Source: Deltaproteobacteria bacterium (lineage in GTDB: Bacteria; Desulfobacterota; GWC2-55-46; DRME01). From it: 58,820 bases of DNA. The translations under genes and the position numbers were made by a program. The notes below the pieces were generated by a model that saw only the letters and a list, made by a program, of their open reading frames with translations, made no database searches and was not told where the DNA came from. Where the stretch lies: NCBI GenBank assembly GCA_011375175.1, contig DRME01000047.1, forward strand, positions 1-58,820. Reading direction: 5' to 3'. Shown here piece by piece: positions 16,530 to 24,487 of this stretch (position 1 is its first letter; each line of letters begins with the position of its first letter).

Positions 16530-19091
16530 ATGAGCCGGACGGATCCCCCCGCCAAAAGAGGGCCGGTTTCGATGGACGCTGAAAAACGCATAGCAGAGCT
16601 CGAGGCCGAGGTGCGGCGCCTGAGCGCCGAGCTCGAGAGCGCCCGCGCCAGGGACCACGTCAGAGTCGGGGCGCTCAACGCCGTGGTAAGGGACCTGAGC
16701 CTCAACACCACCCTCATCGCCCAGGCCAAGGAGGAGTGGGAGGCCATCATAGACGCCATCCCCAACCCCCTCTTCACCCACGACGAGAACCTCAGGGTCC
16801 TGCGCTGCAACCGGGCCTTCAAGGAACTGGTGGGACAGGACTACAAGGAGATAATGGGCAGGCCCTACCACGAACTCTTCCGCGGCCTCGACGGTCCGTT
16901 CCCCTTCGGGAGCAGAGAGGCCGGCCAGAGGCACGAGCGGGCCTCCGACGAGATCGAGCTCCTCTGGCTCGACCGTGTCTTCAGGGTCAGGCGCTACCCG
17001 TCGATCTTCCCCTCGCAGGAAGGCTCGCCCGTCAAGAAGAGCACCCTCTGCATCATGGAGGAGATAACCGAGGAGAGGCGGGCCAAGCTTGCGCTCCTGG
17101 AGAGCGAGGAGCGCTTCAGGAACGTGAGCGCCACGGCGAGAGACGCCATCGTCATCATCGACGACAGGGGGACGATCACCTTCTGGAACGAGGCGTCTCG
17201 ACGGCTCTTCGGCTACACGGAGGAGGAGGCGGTGGGGCGGGAACTCCACCGGCTCATAGCGCCGGACAGACACCATACGGCCATCTACAAGGGGCTCGAG
17301 GCGTTCCGCCGCACGGGCGAAGGCCCCGTCATAGGCAGGACCCTGGAGACGACGGGCCTGCACAAGGACGGCGAGGAGGTGCCCGTAGAGCTCTCCATAT
17401 CGGCCGTCAAGCTCGGCGGAAAGTGGTGCGCCACCGGCATCCTGCGCGACATCACCGAGCGCAAGCGCACCGAGGAGGCCCTCAAGCTCGAGGCGGACAT
17501 AAACCGCCGCCTGCTCGAGATAGCCGAGAGCTCGAGCGACATGGAGCAGCTCCTGGCCAAGGTGGTCGTCACCGTCAGGGACATCCTCGGCGCCGACGCC
17601 TGCCTCGCCTACCTCTGGGACGACGAACGCAGCGTGTTCAGGCCGGCCCGCGAGTGCGGACTGCCCGCCGAGCTGGCCCCTTCCTTCAGGTTCAACCACC
17701 CGGACGCCGATATCCCCCTTGCACGACGGCTCATGGAGCTTTCAAGCTGCGTGGTGCTCGAGTCCCGCGACGAGGAGCTCCTCGCCTTTCCGCCCCTCAA
17801 GCCCCTGGAAGGGAAGTGCCGGGCCGCGGCCATACCCCTTCATGGCCGCGACAGGCTGCTCGGCTTTCTCCTGGGCGTCTATACGGGCGACTGCGACGCA
17901 AGGCCCATCACCGACCGGGAGCGCCGCCTCATGGACGGCGTGGCCCACCAGGTCTCCATCTCCCTCATGGAGGCCATGGAGTACAAGAGCGCGCTCGACA
18001 AGACGATGACGCTGTCGCGCAAGATAGAGACCATCCAGGTCATGCACGAGATCGACCGCTCCATACTCTCCACCCTCGACCCCCGCGAGATACTCGAGTC
18101 CGTTGCCGCCATGATGGCGCGGGTGGTGCCCTGCGACAGGGCCACCATCGCGCTCGTCGACAGGGAGCGCGGCGGCTTCGTCTACGAGGCGGGCTTCGGA
18201 CTGAAGGGGCTCAAAAAGGGCGACTTCGTGCCCTTTGCCGACACGAGCACCACCGATGTGGTCGAGACGGGCAGGCCCCAGTACACGGCCGACCTGCGCG
18301 AAGACGAGGATAACCTCGCGGCCCTTGAAAGGATGCTCCTCGACGAAGGGATGCTCTCCCACATAAGGACGCCCCTCATCATAAAGGAGGAGGTCGCCGG
18401 CGTGCTCACCGTCGGCTGCCGGCGGCCGGCGGCCTACACGCCCGAGGACCTCTCGACGGTGGAAAAACTCGCCTCCCAGGTGGGGCTGGCCCTCTCCAAC
18501 GCAAGGCTCGTAAAGGACCTCGAGGAGCTCTTCCTCGGAACCGTCAAGACCCTCTCCGAGGCCATAGACACCAAGAGTCCATGGACCAAGGGCCACTCCG
18601 ACAGGGTCACGAGGATGGCCATCGAGATAGGCCGCGTGCTGGGTCTCGACGACGACGAGCTCAGCGACCTCGAACTGGCCGGACTCCTACACGACATCGG
18701 CAAGCTGGCCACAAAGGAGTACATACTCGACAAGCCGGCCGGGCTCACCGAGGAGGAGCTCAACATGATAAGGCTCCACCCCGTCCAGGGCGCCCGCATA
18801 CTGGCCCCCATAAAACAGCTCACCCGCATAATACCGGCCATACGCCACCACCACGAGTTCTTCGACGGCAACGGCTACCCCGACGGCCTGAAAGACGGCG
18901 AGATACCGCTGCTCGCAAGGATACTCACCGTGGCCGACACGGTCGACGCCATGGGCGCCGACCGACCCTACCGCAAGGGCCGCCCCAGGGACGAGATAAT
19001 CCTCGAGCTCAAACGGTGCTCGGGCACGCAGTTCGACCCCGAGGTGGTGAGGGCCTTCCTCAGCATCTCGTCGACGGTCATGGACTTCTGA
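16530..19091 (+). CDS. PAS/GAF sensor with HD-GYP cyclic-di-GMP phosphodiesterase domain
   Basis: 853 residues. Order: a coiled-coil start (about 15-65), PAS (about 70-175), second PAS with PAC (about 190-310, SATARDAIVIIDDRG...), two GAF domains (about 325-480 and 510-660), and a C-terminal HD-GYP domain. The catalytic signatures are present: H721-D722 in LLHDIGKLA, then HHHEFFDGNGYP with GYP starting at residue 782. It is predicted to hydrolyse c-di-GMP under control of cytoplasmic signals; no membrane segment is seen. AGGGAG precedes the ATG. It converges with apbE, with only 8 bases between stops. Confidence 0.92.
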   Translation: MSRTDPPAKRGPVSMDAEKRIAELEAEVRRLSAELESARARDHVRVGALNAVVRDLSLNTTLIAQAKEEWEAIIDAIPNPLFTHDENLRVLRCNRAFKELVGQDYKEIMGRPYHELFRGLDGPFPFGSREAGQRHERASDEIELLWLDRVFRVRRYPSIFPSQEGSPVKKSTLCIMEEITEERRAKLALLESEERFRNVSATARDAIVIIDDRGTITFWNEASRRLFGYTEEEAVGRELHRLIAPDRHHTAIYKGLEAFRRTGEGPVIGRTLETTGLHKDGEEVPVELSISAVKLGGKWCATGILRDITERKRTEEALKLEADINRRLLEIAESSSDMEQLLAKVVVTVRDILGADACLAYLWDDERSVFRPARECGLPAELAPSFRFNHPDADIPLARRLMELSSCVVLESRDEELLAFPPLKPLEGKCRAAAIPLHGRDRLLGFLLGVYTGDCDARPITDRERRLMDGVAHQVSISLMEAMEYKSALDKTMTLSRKIETIQVMHEIDRSILSTLDPREILESVAAMMARVVPCDRATIALVDRERGGFVYEAGFGLKGLKKGDFVPFADTSTTDVVETGRPQYTADLREDEDNLAALERMLLDEGMLSHIRTPLIIKEEVAGVLTVGCRRPAAYTPEDLSTVEKLASQVGLALSNARLVKDLEELFLGTVKTLSEAIDTKSPWTKGHSDRVTRMAIEIGRVLGLDDDELSDLELAGLLHDIGKLATKEYILDKPAGLTEEELNMIRLHPVQGARILAPIKQLTRIIPAIRHHHEFFDGNGYPDGLKDGEIPLLARILTVADTVDAMGADRPYRKGRPRDEIILELKRCSGTQFDPEVVRAFLSISSTVMDF

Positions 19092-19099
19092 TTGACGAA

Positions 19100-20149
19100 T
19101 CAGGGCGTCTTCCGGGCGGCGAGGACGGCCATCTCTTCCATGCCCTTCGACATATGTATGCCGCCCTGCGCGTCGACGACGAGGCATTCCACGCCGTCGA
19201 GGCTGTCGGCCAGCGTCACGGCCCGGTCGGCCCCCATGACGAACATGGCCGTAGAGAGGGCGTCGGCCAGGGCGGGGTCTGCGGCGACGACCGTCGCGCT
19301 CTGCGAGGCGCGGGCCGGACGGCCGGTGGAGGGGTCGATTATGTGGTGGTAGCGCACGCCGTCCTTCATGAAGAAGCGCTCGTAGTCGCCGGAGGTGGCC
19401 ACCGCGCCGTCGGCGATGCGAAGCTCGCCGAGCAGCCGCCCCGGGGCGCGGGGATGGCGTATGCCGATTGTGAAGGGTCTTCCCGAGCCGCCGAAGACGG
19501 TCATGTCTCCTCCGGCCGTCACGATGCCGGCCGTAACGCCGTGACTTTTCAGCGCATCGACGGCCCTGCCGACGATAAAACCCTTGGCCACTCCGCCGAG
19601 CACCACGGCCATGCCGCCGCGGCGCAGCTCGACGGTCGATTCCCTTGCGTCGACGACGATCCCGCGGTAGTCCACAAGGGGAAGGAGCCGCTCGATCTCC
19701 CCGTCCGAGGGGACGGGGCGCTCACTGCCGTCGAAGCTCCAGAGGGCGCCGAGAACACCCACCGTGGGATCGAAGGCCCCGCCCGACAGGCGGGCGATGC
19801 GAAGGGCCGTCTCCACGACCTCCACGGTCTCGGCCGACACACGCACCGGACCCCGGCCCGCGCCAAGGCGCGCCACGTCGCTGTCGGGCCGGTAGGCGCT
19901 TAACAGGGCCTCCAGTCTCTCGATCTCGGCGAAGGCGGCCTCGGCGGCCTCGTCGAAGCGCGAGCGGTCACCGTCGTAAAGGGCTACCTCCACGAGCGTG
20001 CCCATCGCGATACGGGCGTAGGTCTCGACGGAGCGTTCAGGCTGGGGGGCGCGCAGAAAGGCCGCCGTAACGACGAGGGCAACAAAGGCCGTTACGGCGA
20101 TGTAGAGGGCCGCGGAGCGGCCCCGCTCTCCATGGAATATGCTGGCCAT
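19100..20149 (-). CDS. apbE: FAD:protein FMN transferase ApbE
   Basis: 349 residues. It attaches FMN covalently to Thr/Ser of target flavoproteins such as Nqr/Rnf subunits. An N-terminal membrane helix or uncleaved signal (ALYIAVTAFVALVVTAAFL) points to a periplasmic enzyme. Family motifs: AMGTLVEVALY, FDPTVGVLG, VVLGGVAKGFIVGRAVD, GIVTAGGDMTVFG, the YHHIIDPSTGRPA block and ADALSTAMFVMG near the C-terminus. Length is normal. No flavoprotein target is encoded nearby. Confidence 0.95.
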   Translation of the reverse strand: MASIFHGERGRSAALYIAVTAFVALVVTAAFLRAPQPERSVETYARIAMGTLVEVALYDGDRSRFDEAAEAAFAEIERLEALLSAYRPDSDVARLGAGRGPVRVSAETVEVVETALRIARLSGGAFDPTVGVLGALWSFDGSERPVPSDGEIERLLPLVDYRGIVVDARESTVELRRGGMAVVLGGVAKGFIVGRAVDALKSHGVTAGIVTAGGDMTVFGGSGRPFTIGIRHPRAPGRLLGELRIADGAVATSGDYERFFMKDGVRYHHIIDPSTGRPARASQSATVVAADPALADALSTAMFVMGADRAVTLADSLDGVECLVVDAQGGIHMSKGMEEMAVLAARKTP

Positions 20150-20230
20150 GACGGGGCTGGAGACCTCCAGCGGCCACTTCCCGGACGAGCCCGGGGCCTG
20201 CCTCGATAAAACGCCGCCCGCGAAAGCCCC

Positions 20231-20443
20231 CTTAAGGAAGCTCTGATTAATTACCCTGGGGGAAACTTTCTGTAGAAAGTTTCCCCCAGACCCCCTTCAA
20301 AGACTTTTAATTCCCTGCGGTTCATCCCGATTTTGCAAGCAAAATCGGGATGAACCGCAGGGCGTTAAAAGTTTTTGGAGGGAGTCTGAGGGAACCTTTT
20401 TACAAAAAGGTTCCCTCAGGGCAATAAATCGGAGTCTCTTTAA
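20231..20443 (+). repeat. Dispersed palindromic element, full H1-C-H2 copy (E8)
   Basis: A clean copy without inserts. TTAAGGAAGCTCTGATTAATTACC, perfect H1, C palindrome (CCCTGCGGTTCATCCCG type, TTTTGC-AA-GCAAAA apex), perfect H2, and terminus GCAATAAATCGGAGTCTC. Its right end touches the dksA-like stop codon (TAA at 20442-20440). It fills the apbE to dksA-like gap. Confidence 0.92.
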
Positions 20444-21039
20444 AACTCTTCTTCCTCGAGTTCGGAGCGCTCGATGATGCCCAGGCCGGTTTCTTCTTCG
20501 TGGCGGCCTCTGACGTGGCGGAGCCGTTCGTCCCGCGACTTGCACTCCACGCACAGTCGCGTAAAGGGCATGACCCGCAGTCTTCCCTCGGTGATGGGTT
20601 CGCCGCACTCTTCGCAGTCGCCGTAGGTGCCGTCGCGCAGTCTTTCCAGGGCGTCTTCGATCTCGGCGATCTTTTCGCGGTCGCGGTTGCCGAGCGTGAG
20701 CGCCAGCTCGCGCTCGCGCTCGCTGCTCGCGATGTCGTAGATATCGCCTATCTCGAACTTGTGGGTGTCGCTCTCGCTGCGCATCTTCTGGGCGACTTCC
20801 TGGAGTATCTGCTGTTTTTCGGCCTCGAGGCGGGCGATCATCTCCTCTGTGAAAGAGGGTTTGCCCTTGGTCCTGGCCTTGCGGGCGGACCGGGGCGCAG
20901 CGGCGCCCCTGGCGGCCTGCTTCCTGGCTCCGGTCCTGGAGGTCGCGGCGCCGGACGGCTTTTTGGCCGGCTTTTCGGCGGCCTTCGTCTTCTTTCCGGC
21001 CGTCGAGGTTGCTTTGGGTTTTTTGGTCTCAGCGGACAT
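20440..21039 (-). CDS. DksA/TraR-family zinc-finger RNA polymerase regulator
   Basis: 199 residues. The C-terminal half is DksA-like: a coiled coil (about 63-135) with acidic tip motif D99-xx-D102-x-A in GDIYDIAS, and a four-Cys zinc finger (C142, C145, C163, C166). Such proteins enter the RNA polymerase secondary channel and act with ppGpp. The first 60 residues are a disordered Lys/Ala-rich tail (KKPKATSTAGKK...), which may bind nucleic acid. The stop codon abuts a palindromic element. The promoter found lies so close to the ATG that the mRNA would be nearly leaderless. Confidence 0.9.
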   Translation of the reverse strand: MSAETKKPKATSTAGKKTKAAEKPAKKPSGAATSRTGARKQAARGAAAPRSARKARTKGKPSFTEEMIARLEAEKQQILQEVAQKMRSESDTHKFEIGDIYDIASSERERELALTLGNRDREKIAEIEDALERLRDGTYGDCEECGEPITEGRLRVMPFTRLCVECKSRDERLRHVRGRHEEETGLGIIERSELEEEEF

Positions 21040-21047
21040 GGCGAAAT

Positions 21048-21076
21048 ATGTTATATATGGAGCGGGAAAAAGTCAA
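21048..21076 (-). promoter_or_regulatory. Promoter of the dksA-like gene
   Basis: Minus strand: TTGACT (21076-21071), 17 bases, TAACAT (21053-21048). The overlapping TATAAC would give a 15-base spacer. The predicted start point is about 2-5 bases from the ATG at 21039. Confidence 0.55.
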
Positions 21077-21189
21077 TCGTTATTTTTTATCGGTACGGCG
21101 GGGCCGCGGCTTTAGCCCGGCGGCGCGGAGGACGGCCTGCCCGCCGGGCGCGAAGAGGCGGCGCAGCCCTGGGCGGGAGGCCTTTTCCC

Positions 21190-21218
21190 TTGACTTTCGA
21201 GGGGCGAGGGCCGATAAT
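21190..21218 (+). promoter_or_regulatory. Promoter of the small exported protein gene
   Basis: TTGACT (21190-21195), exactly 17 bases, GATAAT (21213-21218). The leader to the ATG at 21311 would be about 85 bases. It points away from the dksA-like gene. Confidence 0.6.
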
Positions 21219-21310
21219 TTCCGGTACGCAAGCAGCGGGCCGGCCTTCTCCGGCCGGCCCCACGGCGCGGGGGTTCCGCCCGCCCAATCCCTGCGTGCAA
21301 GAGGTCTTCG

Positions 21311-21724
21311 ATGGACAGGACGAAAGGGCCTTTAACCGTTCTCTTCGCCGCCCTCTGCTGGACGCTTCTCGTGGGCATGGGCCGGGTGCCCGGTCCGGAG
21401 GTGCCCCTGCCCGACGTCGATTTCAGGGCCACCATAATCGATTCACAGGATATCGCCACCGAGTGCAGAAACGTAAGCTGGGACGGGCAGACCTTCTTTT
21501 CCGGCCTGCGCGGCAAGGGCGCCGTCTCCATACCCTTCGAGAAGGTGAGGAAGGTCGAGTTCGTAGGCGAGGGCGGGGAGGGACTGGCCGACTTCCAGGT
21601 GACGCTCAAAAGCGGCGAGGTCATCGGCGTCTCCCTGGAGGCCCACAAAAAGCTCACGGGCACGACGAGCTTCGGCTCCTACAGGATCGACGCGATCCAC
21701 ATAAAGGAGATCGTCTTCAGGTAG
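21311..21724 (+). CDS. Small exported protein of unknown function
   Basis: 137 residues. A signal-peptide-like start (TVLFAALCWTLLVGMG) precedes a compact, probably beta-rich domain (FRATIIDSQDIATECRNVSWDG, VSIPFEKVRKVEFVG, FQVTLKSGEVIGVSLEA, YRIDAIHIKEIVFR). The alternating hydrophobic pattern and the GEVIGVSL/IHIKEI strands resemble small barrel-like domains that describe ligand- or protein-binding modules. I do not recognise a named family with certainty. It has its own promoter and GAGG site and is followed by a small palindrome. Confidence 0.75.
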   Translation: MDRTKGPLTVLFAALCWTLLVGMGRVPGPEVPLPDVDFRATIIDSQDIATECRNVSWDGQTFFSGLRGKGAVSIPFEKVRKVEFVGEGGEGLADFQVTLKSGEVIGVSLEAHKKLTGTTSFGSYRIDAIHIKEIVFR

Positions 21725-21729
21725 ATCCG

Positions 21730-21797
21730 CCGCACTCCGCCGGGGGAAACGTGGGCCTGTGGCCCTTCTACAGAAAGTTTCCCCCGGTGGAGTGCGG
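21730..21797. repeat. Short palindromic element, H1 only with extended arms (E9)
   Basis: H1 with a GGGCCTGTGGCCC insert. Here the inverted repeat continues outward into CCGCACTCC... and ...GGAGTGCGG, giving arms of about 20 bases. The C, H2 and standard termini are missing. It lies between the small exported protein gene and the radical SAM gene. Confidence 0.8.
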
Positions 21798-21835
21798 AAC
21801 CTTCCGGCTTCATCTCCGACAAGGAGGCGGGACAC

Positions 21836-23716
21836 ATGGCCTGTTTCAGGAACATCGTCCTGCTCAAGGCCCCCCAGGCAAGCGACGTCCCCCACCCCCA
21901 GGACGTATCGGACCTCACCGAGCTGTGCTATCTCGCCGCCGTGGTGAAGGACGAGGTCGAGAGCGTCTCCATACCCGTGGACTTCTACAAGGGCGAGGCG
22001 GCCTACCGGGAGTTCGACGAGCATCTCAGGAGCCGCCCCGTGGACCTCGTGGGCATCTCGTCCATGACCGGCGCCTTCAACAACGCCATGCGCCTTGCCG
22101 AGGCGGCCAAGCGGGCCGGCAAGTACGTCGTCATGGGCGGCTACCACCCCACGGCCCTCTACGAGGAGGTCCTGCGAAGCCCATGGGTCGACGCCGTCAT
22201 CCTCGGCGAGGGCGAGGGCGCCTTCAGGGACCTGGTTATAAAGGGCCCGTCGTCCGAGGTGGCGGGGCTTGCCTACATGGAGGACGGCCGGGTGAAGGTG
22301 AACCCCGGCCGCCCGGTCATAGGGGACCTCGACGCCCTCCCCTTTCCGCTGCGCTCGGCCCGGCCCCGCCGCTTCGGCGAGGAGGGCGGCGACTACACCA
22401 TCGACACGGTCTACACCTCGCGCGGCTGCCCCTGGCGCTGTACCTTCTGCGCCAACGACACCGTAAACAAGCGATGGCGGGCCCGCAGCCCCGAAAACGT
22501 CGTCGAAGAACTGGCGCTCCTCCACGACCCCCGCAGAAAAAAACTCATAAAGATATGGGACGCAAACTTCCTGACCAACATAAAGCGCGTGGACAGGCTC
22601 TGCGACCTCATGCTCGAGCGGGGGCTCACCAACTTCAAGCTCTGGACCGAGACGAGGGCCGAGGACATCGTGCGCGGCGAGGCCGTCATGGCCAAGCTCA
22701 GGCGCGTGGGCCTCTCCAACGTGAGCCTCGGCATCGAGAGCCCCAACGCCGAGACGCTGCGGCTCATGAAGAAGAAGAACAGCGACGACGCCTGCCGCCG
22801 GGCCGTGGAGATACTCACCCGTCACGGCATAAAGAGCCAGGGCTACTTCATCATAGGCCACTACAACGAGACCGTCGAGGAGACGGAGCGCTACCCCGAG
22901 TACGCCCGGGCCCTGGGGCTGAGGCAGGCGGTCTTCATGGTCATGACGCCCTATCCGGGCACGGCCGTATTCAGCGAGTTCGAGCGCGAAGGGAAGATAA
23001 GGAGCCGCGACTGGGACCTTTACAACAACTTCTGCACCGTCGTCGAGACCAGGGGCATGGACAGGGCCACGCTCAAGCGCATGTACGCCCGCGTGTGGGG
23101 GAGGTTCTACAACAGGCACTCCTTCCTGCGCAAGAAGAGGTTCTTCGACATGGCCCTGCCGCCGCTCTTCAGGCTCCTCGGGCTCTACGCCGTCTTCGCC
23201 GTCGACAGGAGCGCGTCGAGAGAGGAGATAAAGGAGTATCTCTTCGAGGCCATAGCCGCCGGCGCCGAGGGGCTCGAGCGCACCTTCGAGGCCGAGGCGC
23301 CGCTTCTTTTGCGGCTCTTCGGGGAGCTTACCATAAGGATACGCCACTCGCCGGGCAGGAACATAGACTTTTTCATCCGCCAGGAGGGCGTCAGGCGGTC
23401 CGTCCTGGCCCGCAGGACCGGTGACGACGGTTTTGTCCGGGGCGTGACGATCGATCTCGACAGCGTCATGGAGCTGGGCGAGCGCCTGGGCACGGAGCGG
23501 CTCTCGGCGCTCTCCTGCCGGGCCGAGATAGTGAAGGCCCTGGCCGGGGACCGCAGGCGCAGGCTCGCCTACGTCATGTCCCTGCTGCGCGAACGGGCCG
23601 TGGCGGCCCCTCTGCTCCACGCCGTCGCCTACGCGGCGCCCATACTCCTGAAAGGGGTCGCCGCCACGGCGGCTGGCGCGTTCTTTGCGGGGAGGGCGAG
23701 GGAGCAGAGGGCGTGA
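21836..23716 (+). CDS. B12-binding-type radical SAM protein
   Basis: 626 residues. The N-terminal half resembles a cobalamin-binding Rossmann domain (VDLVGISSMTGAFNNAMRLA, YVVMGGYHPTALYEE, DAVILGEGEGAF). The radical SAM core has C198-xxx-C202-xx-C205 in SRGCPWRCTFCAND and the IKIWDANFL and VSLGIESPN strands. The cobalamin-binding DxHxxG motif is not evident, so B12 may not be bound. The C-terminal 200 residues have hydrophobic patches near the end (APLLHAVAYAAPILLKGVAAT). Substrate unknown; such proteins often modify lipids, hopanoids or cofactors. AAGGAGG lies at good distance before the ATG. Confidence 0.88.
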   Translation: MACFRNIVLLKAPQASDVPHPQDVSDLTELCYLAAVVKDEVESVSIPVDFYKGEAAYREFDEHLRSRPVDLVGISSMTGAFNNAMRLAEAAKRAGKYVVMGGYHPTALYEEVLRSPWVDAVILGEGEGAFRDLVIKGPSSEVAGLAYMEDGRVKVNPGRPVIGDLDALPFPLRSARPRRFGEEGGDYTIDTVYTSRGCPWRCTFCANDTVNKRWRARSPENVVEELALLHDPRRKKLIKIWDANFLTNIKRVDRLCDLMLERGLTNFKLWTETRAEDIVRGEAVMAKLRRVGLSNVSLGIESPNAETLRLMKKKNSDDACRRAVEILTRHGIKSQGYFIIGHYNETVEETERYPEYARALGLRQAVFMVMTPYPGTAVFSEFEREGKIRSRDWDLYNNFCTVVETRGMDRATLKRMYARVWGRFYNRHSFLRKKRFFDMALPPLFRLLGLYAVFAVDRSASREEIKEYLFEAIAAGAEGLERTFEAEAPLLLRLFGELTIRIRHSPGRNIDFFIRQEGVRRSVLARRTGDDGFVRGVTIDLDSVMELGERLGTERLSALSCRAEIVKALAGDRRRRLAYVMSLLRERAVAAPLLHAVAYAAPILLKGVAATAAGAFFAGRAREQRA

Positions 23717-23732
23717 GGGACCGCGACGCCGG

Positions 23733-24019
23733 GAAGGAGAAGGAAACTTTCTTGAAAAAGGGGCATAGCCCCCTCATCTCGGGTTATGGAAACCCTGATT
23801 AATTGCCCTGGGGGAAACTTTCTGCAGAAGGGCCATAGGCCCGAGGGCCACAGGCCCACGTCCCCCCCTCGCCCAATCGTAAGTTATTCGGATCTTCGGC
23901 TGTACCGGGGAGTTCGGCCCGCGCCAGGCGGGGTTGTTACGCCTTTGCGGCCCGAACCCCCCGCTACACTCCCCCGAGGCAGCCGGCGCGGGCAGTGCAA
24001 TAAATCAGAGCTTCCCTTA
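23733..24019 (+). repeat. Palindromic element with K hairpin (E10)
   Basis: A degenerate H1 relic (GGAAACTTTCTTGAAAAAGG...) is followed by a copy from 23788. That copy has left terminus GGAAACCCTGATTAATTGCC, H1 with a doubled GGGCC/GGCCC insert, K hairpin at about 23893-23975, GGCAGCCGGCGCGGGCAG and right terminus GCAATAAATCAGAGCTTCCC. It cuts directly into the decayed IS3 gene to its right. Confidence 0.85.
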
Positions 24020-24297
24020 TGTTGTCTCGAAGTGCAAACTTTTTTGAGCCGGTCGAGCTCCACCTTAAGCTGGCCGATCTGCCGGTAAAGCTCGTCCGCC
24101 TCGGCCCGGGTCTCCTTCTCCTCCCTCTTGCGCCTGTCCGAGAAAAGCGACAGAAGCTCCTTAAAAAACGTTTTTTCACTGCCCTATCTGGTTCGGATGG
24201 ACCCCGTACTCGCTTGCGAGCTGGGCATCGTCTTTTCCCCCTTCATAGCCTCAAGCGCCACCTTCGCCTTGAATGCAGAGTCGTGGTTCTTTTTCAT
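24020..24297 (-). pseudogene. Decayed IS3-family transposase orfA
   Basis: Minus-strand reading gives MKKNHDSAFKAKVALEAMKGEKT, then, after a one-base shift, QLASEYGVHPNQIGQ, then, after more shifts, KELLSLFSDRRKR and ADELYRQIGQLKVELDRLKK. This is the IS3 OrfA helix-turn-helix and leucine-zipper sequence broken by at least two frameshifts and a stop. orfB is absent; the 3' side runs straight into a palindromic element at about 24020. It is a dead remnant inserted near the hsdS fragment. Confidence 0.85.
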
Positions 24298-24377
24298 CTC
24301 GCCTGCCTTCTTTACAGGTTTCAGCAACCTATCATACACCAAATACCTCTGTACAAATTTTGGGGAGTATTATAGAT

Positions 24378-24487
24378 TGAAGAAATCTGTGACCCTCGCC
24401 GCCATCCGCGATGCGCTTCTGCCCAAACTCATCTCCGGCGAGGTGAGGGTGAAGGATGCGGAGAAGCTTGTGGAGAGTGTGACATGA
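24378..24487 (+). pseudogene. hsdS: 3' remnant of type I restriction specificity gene hsdS
   Basis: The frame reads KKSVTLAAIRDALLPKLISG followed by EVRVKDAEKLVESVT-stop. The LAAxRDALLPKLISGE block with a trailing AEKLVE is the conserved C-terminus of HsdS proteins. Everything upstream, including both target-recognition domains, is gone, replaced by the IS3 relic. No hsdM or hsdR lies nearby. The stop (TGA 24485-24487) overlaps the ATG of the next gene (24484), so the next gene was translationally coupled to hsdS in the original operon. Confidence 0.85.

Noticed and set aside
21836-23716. Assignment of the radical SAM protein to a specific pathway such as hopanoid or bacteriochlorophyll methylation
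   Set aside because: Only the general domains are recognisable, and neighbours give no pathway context.
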